Below are positions 15,107 through 16,284 of a DNA stretch of 16,284 bases, piece by piece. Under the pieces are notes generated by a model. That model ran no database searches. It saw nothing but the letters and a program-made list of their open reading frames with translations, and had not been told where the DNA came from. Position numbers and translations under genes: made by a program. The stretch's first letter is position 1. Each line of letters starts with the position of its first letter. Source of the stretch: Planctomycetota bacterium (GTDB taxonomy: Bacteria > Planctomycetota > UBA1135); NCBI GenBank assembly GCA_003501525.1, contig DNPI01000059.1:1-16284 (forward strand). Direction: 5' to 3'.

Positions 15107-16048
15107 CTAGTAGGTGAAATTTCCTGCGATATTCGTTGTAGCTCCAGGCATTGCCCCCTGCAGCCAAACACTTTTCCACATTGGAACGTTGGTTGGTATA
15201 TATAGGGACCAATTTGCTGTTCCGTTGGAGTCCGCCAGGATGATATCGGACACTTGAAAAGCGTTCGAAATGTCCAGTGTGATTCCCCATGGGCCGACAG
15301 TCGTAGCACCTTGCCCGGAGAAACTGGCAGCCAAGCCAACGGGATTGCCTGGGGCTGCGTTGCGTACGGTGAAGTTGTCCCAAATCCCTCGAGCTAGTCC
15401 CAATGCAGTTTCTAGAACAGGTGGATTGGGCAAGCTAGTATCTGCTACGGCGTACATGGTCCCCCAAAGTCGGCCAACTATGCCCATTGGAAAGGGAATA
15501 GAGGCATCGATAGGCAATTCCATAATGATGTTGCTGCCATTCGGTATAAACCGCCCGTTGGAGAGAATGGGCCCGGAGGAGGATCCAGCCATTAAAGAGT
15601 TCCCTGAGCCAAGAATCCCGCTCCAAGTCGCATGACCAGCAAATGGGACCATTTCAACAATTGCGGTGAAGTTCCCGGTAGCCGTGTCAACGGTAAAGAC
15701 ATCCGCTTGAAGCCGGAACTCGAGTCCCGTGACGTTACCGCTGGCCAAGTCAGGTAGCCAAGAAATTGGATTAGGAACGTGGAAGCTTAAATTTGGGATT
15801 GCCATAGCCCCTCCCCCGTTAAGGGCACCGGAGACATATGGGAATCCAGGTGAGCCGAGAATCCCCGTTGTTGCTCCACTTACGGAGAAGTTAGAAGGAC
15901 TTTCAACGATATTCCCAATGCTCGCTGTGAGGTCCCAATCGAAGATGGTTGCATTGCTGTCGACTTCAAAGAGAAAGTCTGTGTCTTGGGCTAGGCCCGT
16001 ATTGGAGCCTCCGAGTAGGAAAATGGCAATTAGAGCAAGATATCTCAT
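15107..16048 (-). CDS. Secreted protein of unknown function
   Basis: This 313-residue protein begins with a Sec signal peptide: MRYLALIAIFLLGG, then cleavage expected after GLA (18-20) before QDTDF. The mature chain is rich in Gly, Asn, Ser, Thr and Pro, contains no cysteine, and alternates short hydrophobic and polar stretches, which suggests an all-beta extracellular fold. GILGS occurs twice (near residues 62 and 144). The C-terminal part (about 240-313) resembles, by feel only, beta-rich C-terminal domains of planctomycete secreted proteins. No PEP-CTERM or LPXTG anchor, lipobox or second membrane segment is visible. I do not recognise a family. It lies between a reductase gene and the DUF1080 gene on the same strand, so it may or may not belong functionally to the sugar cluster. 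No Shine-Dalgarno precedes the ATG. Confidence 0.75.
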   Translation of the reverse strand: MRYLALIAIFLLGGSNTGLAQDTDFLFEVDSNATIFDWDLTASIGNIVESPSNFSVSGATTGILGSPGFPYVSGALNGGGAMAIPNLSFHVPNPISWLPDLASGNVTGLEFRLQADVFTVDTATGNFTAIVEMVPFAGHATWSGILGSGNSLMAGSSSGPILSNGRFIPNGSNIIMELPIDASIPFPMGIVGRLWGTMYAVADTSLPNPPVLETALGLARGIWDNFTVRNAAPGNPVGLAASFSGQGATTVGPWGITLDISNAFQVSDIILADSNGTANWSLYIPTNVPMWKSVWLQGAMPGATTNIAGNFTY

Positions 16049-16095
16049 GTTTCTAGGCGCAGCCCAGGGGGTGGAGCACGGGCGCTATATCCAGG

Positions 16096-16284
16096 CTACC
16101 ACCATTTCTCATATATAAGGTCTTTCTCGTACGGCGACCCTGTTGCCGATTCGATGACTGCGTCGACCATGCCCGGTGGCCCACAGACGACAATTGATGT
16201 TTTCGCTGAGGGATGCAAATCGGCCCAAAACGAGCTTTCTGGGGCAGAATGGTCGCCGAGACCTAGGCTTTTTGCAAAAGCTTT
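16096..16284 (-). CDS. Ferredoxin-NADP reductase-like flavoprotein, C-terminal 62 residues (5' end outside window)
   Basis: The minus-strand frame is open from the right edge to a TAG at 16096-16098 and encodes 62 residues. It contains SIVVCGPPGMVDAVIES (residues 30-46), the conserved CGPPGM nucleotide-binding segment near the C-terminus of the FNR superfamily, and it ends in YEKWW. A terminal aromatic residue stacking on FAD is known in this family; E. coli Fpr, for example, ends in YW. The full protein would bind FAD and NAD(P)H and pass electrons to a ferredoxin, flavodoxin, oxygenase or similar partner. The subfamily cannot be decided from this fragment. Forty-seven bases separate it from the secreted-protein gene, and no terminator was found between them. 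Confidence 0.75.
   Translation of the reverse strand, partial: KAFAKSLGLGDHSAPESSFWADLHPSAKTSIVVCGPPGMVDAVIESATGSPYEKDLIYEKWW

Noticed and set aside
16049..16095. Promoter for the secreted-protein gene
   Set aside because: A TATAG-like sequence occurs in the minus direction, but no acceptable -35 was found at the right spacing.

Overview
The window is a densely packed bacterial chromosome segment with balanced base composition. It probably comes from the Planctomycetes-Verrucomicrobia-Chlamydiae superphylum, most likely a free-living Verrucomicrobiota. That placement is an inference from gene content: several Gfo/Idh/MocA oxidoreductases with Tat leaders, a DUF1080 lipoprotein, an NHS-type MFS carrier, a small membrane protein with one c-type heme site, and frequent lack of a clear Shine-Dalgarno sequence. 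No rRNA, tRNA, CRISPR array, insertion sequence or phage gene was seen. No gene-free stretch exceeds 80 bases.

Plus strand, 1-7701. The window opens inside a Ser/Thr protein-kinase-like gene with a degenerate DFG motif. It ends at a convincing intrinsic terminator. An MscS-type mechanosensitive channel follows. Next comes a complete iron-sulfur cluster assembly operon in the order sufR (Rrf2 regulator), sufB, sufC, sufD, sufS, sufU, sufT. Every junction is either a 4-base start/stop overlap or a gap of one or two bases, so translation is probably coupled. SufS and SufU mobilise sulfur from cysteine, SufBCD is the ATP-driven scaffold, SufT is a maturation accessory factor, and the Rrf2 protein with three cysteines probably senses cluster status. 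A sequence resembling the E. coli IscR type 2 site overlaps the likely promoter.

Minus strand, 16284-7664. A second unidirectional cluster runs the other way and meets the suf operon tail to tail, with a 38-base overlap of coding sequence. In order of transcription it holds the C-terminal end of a ferredoxin-NADP reductase-like protein, a secreted protein of unknown function, a DUF1080 lipoprotein, an MFS carrier, a cytoplasmic Gfo/Idh/MocA oxidoreductase, a Tat-exported one, an ApbE flavin transferase, a second Tat-exported one whose EKP motif reads EAP, and a membrane protein with a CxxCH heme site.

Taken together, the minus-strand genes look like a carbohydrate-oxidation module. The DUF1080 protein, the oxidoreductases and the carrier fit the known 3-keto-glycoside route of glycan breakdown. 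The apbE-gfo-heme gene run suggests that some of the oxidation happens outside the cytoplasm, with electrons passed to a membrane heme protein. That electron-transfer link is a hypothesis, and it is the most novel idea in the window.
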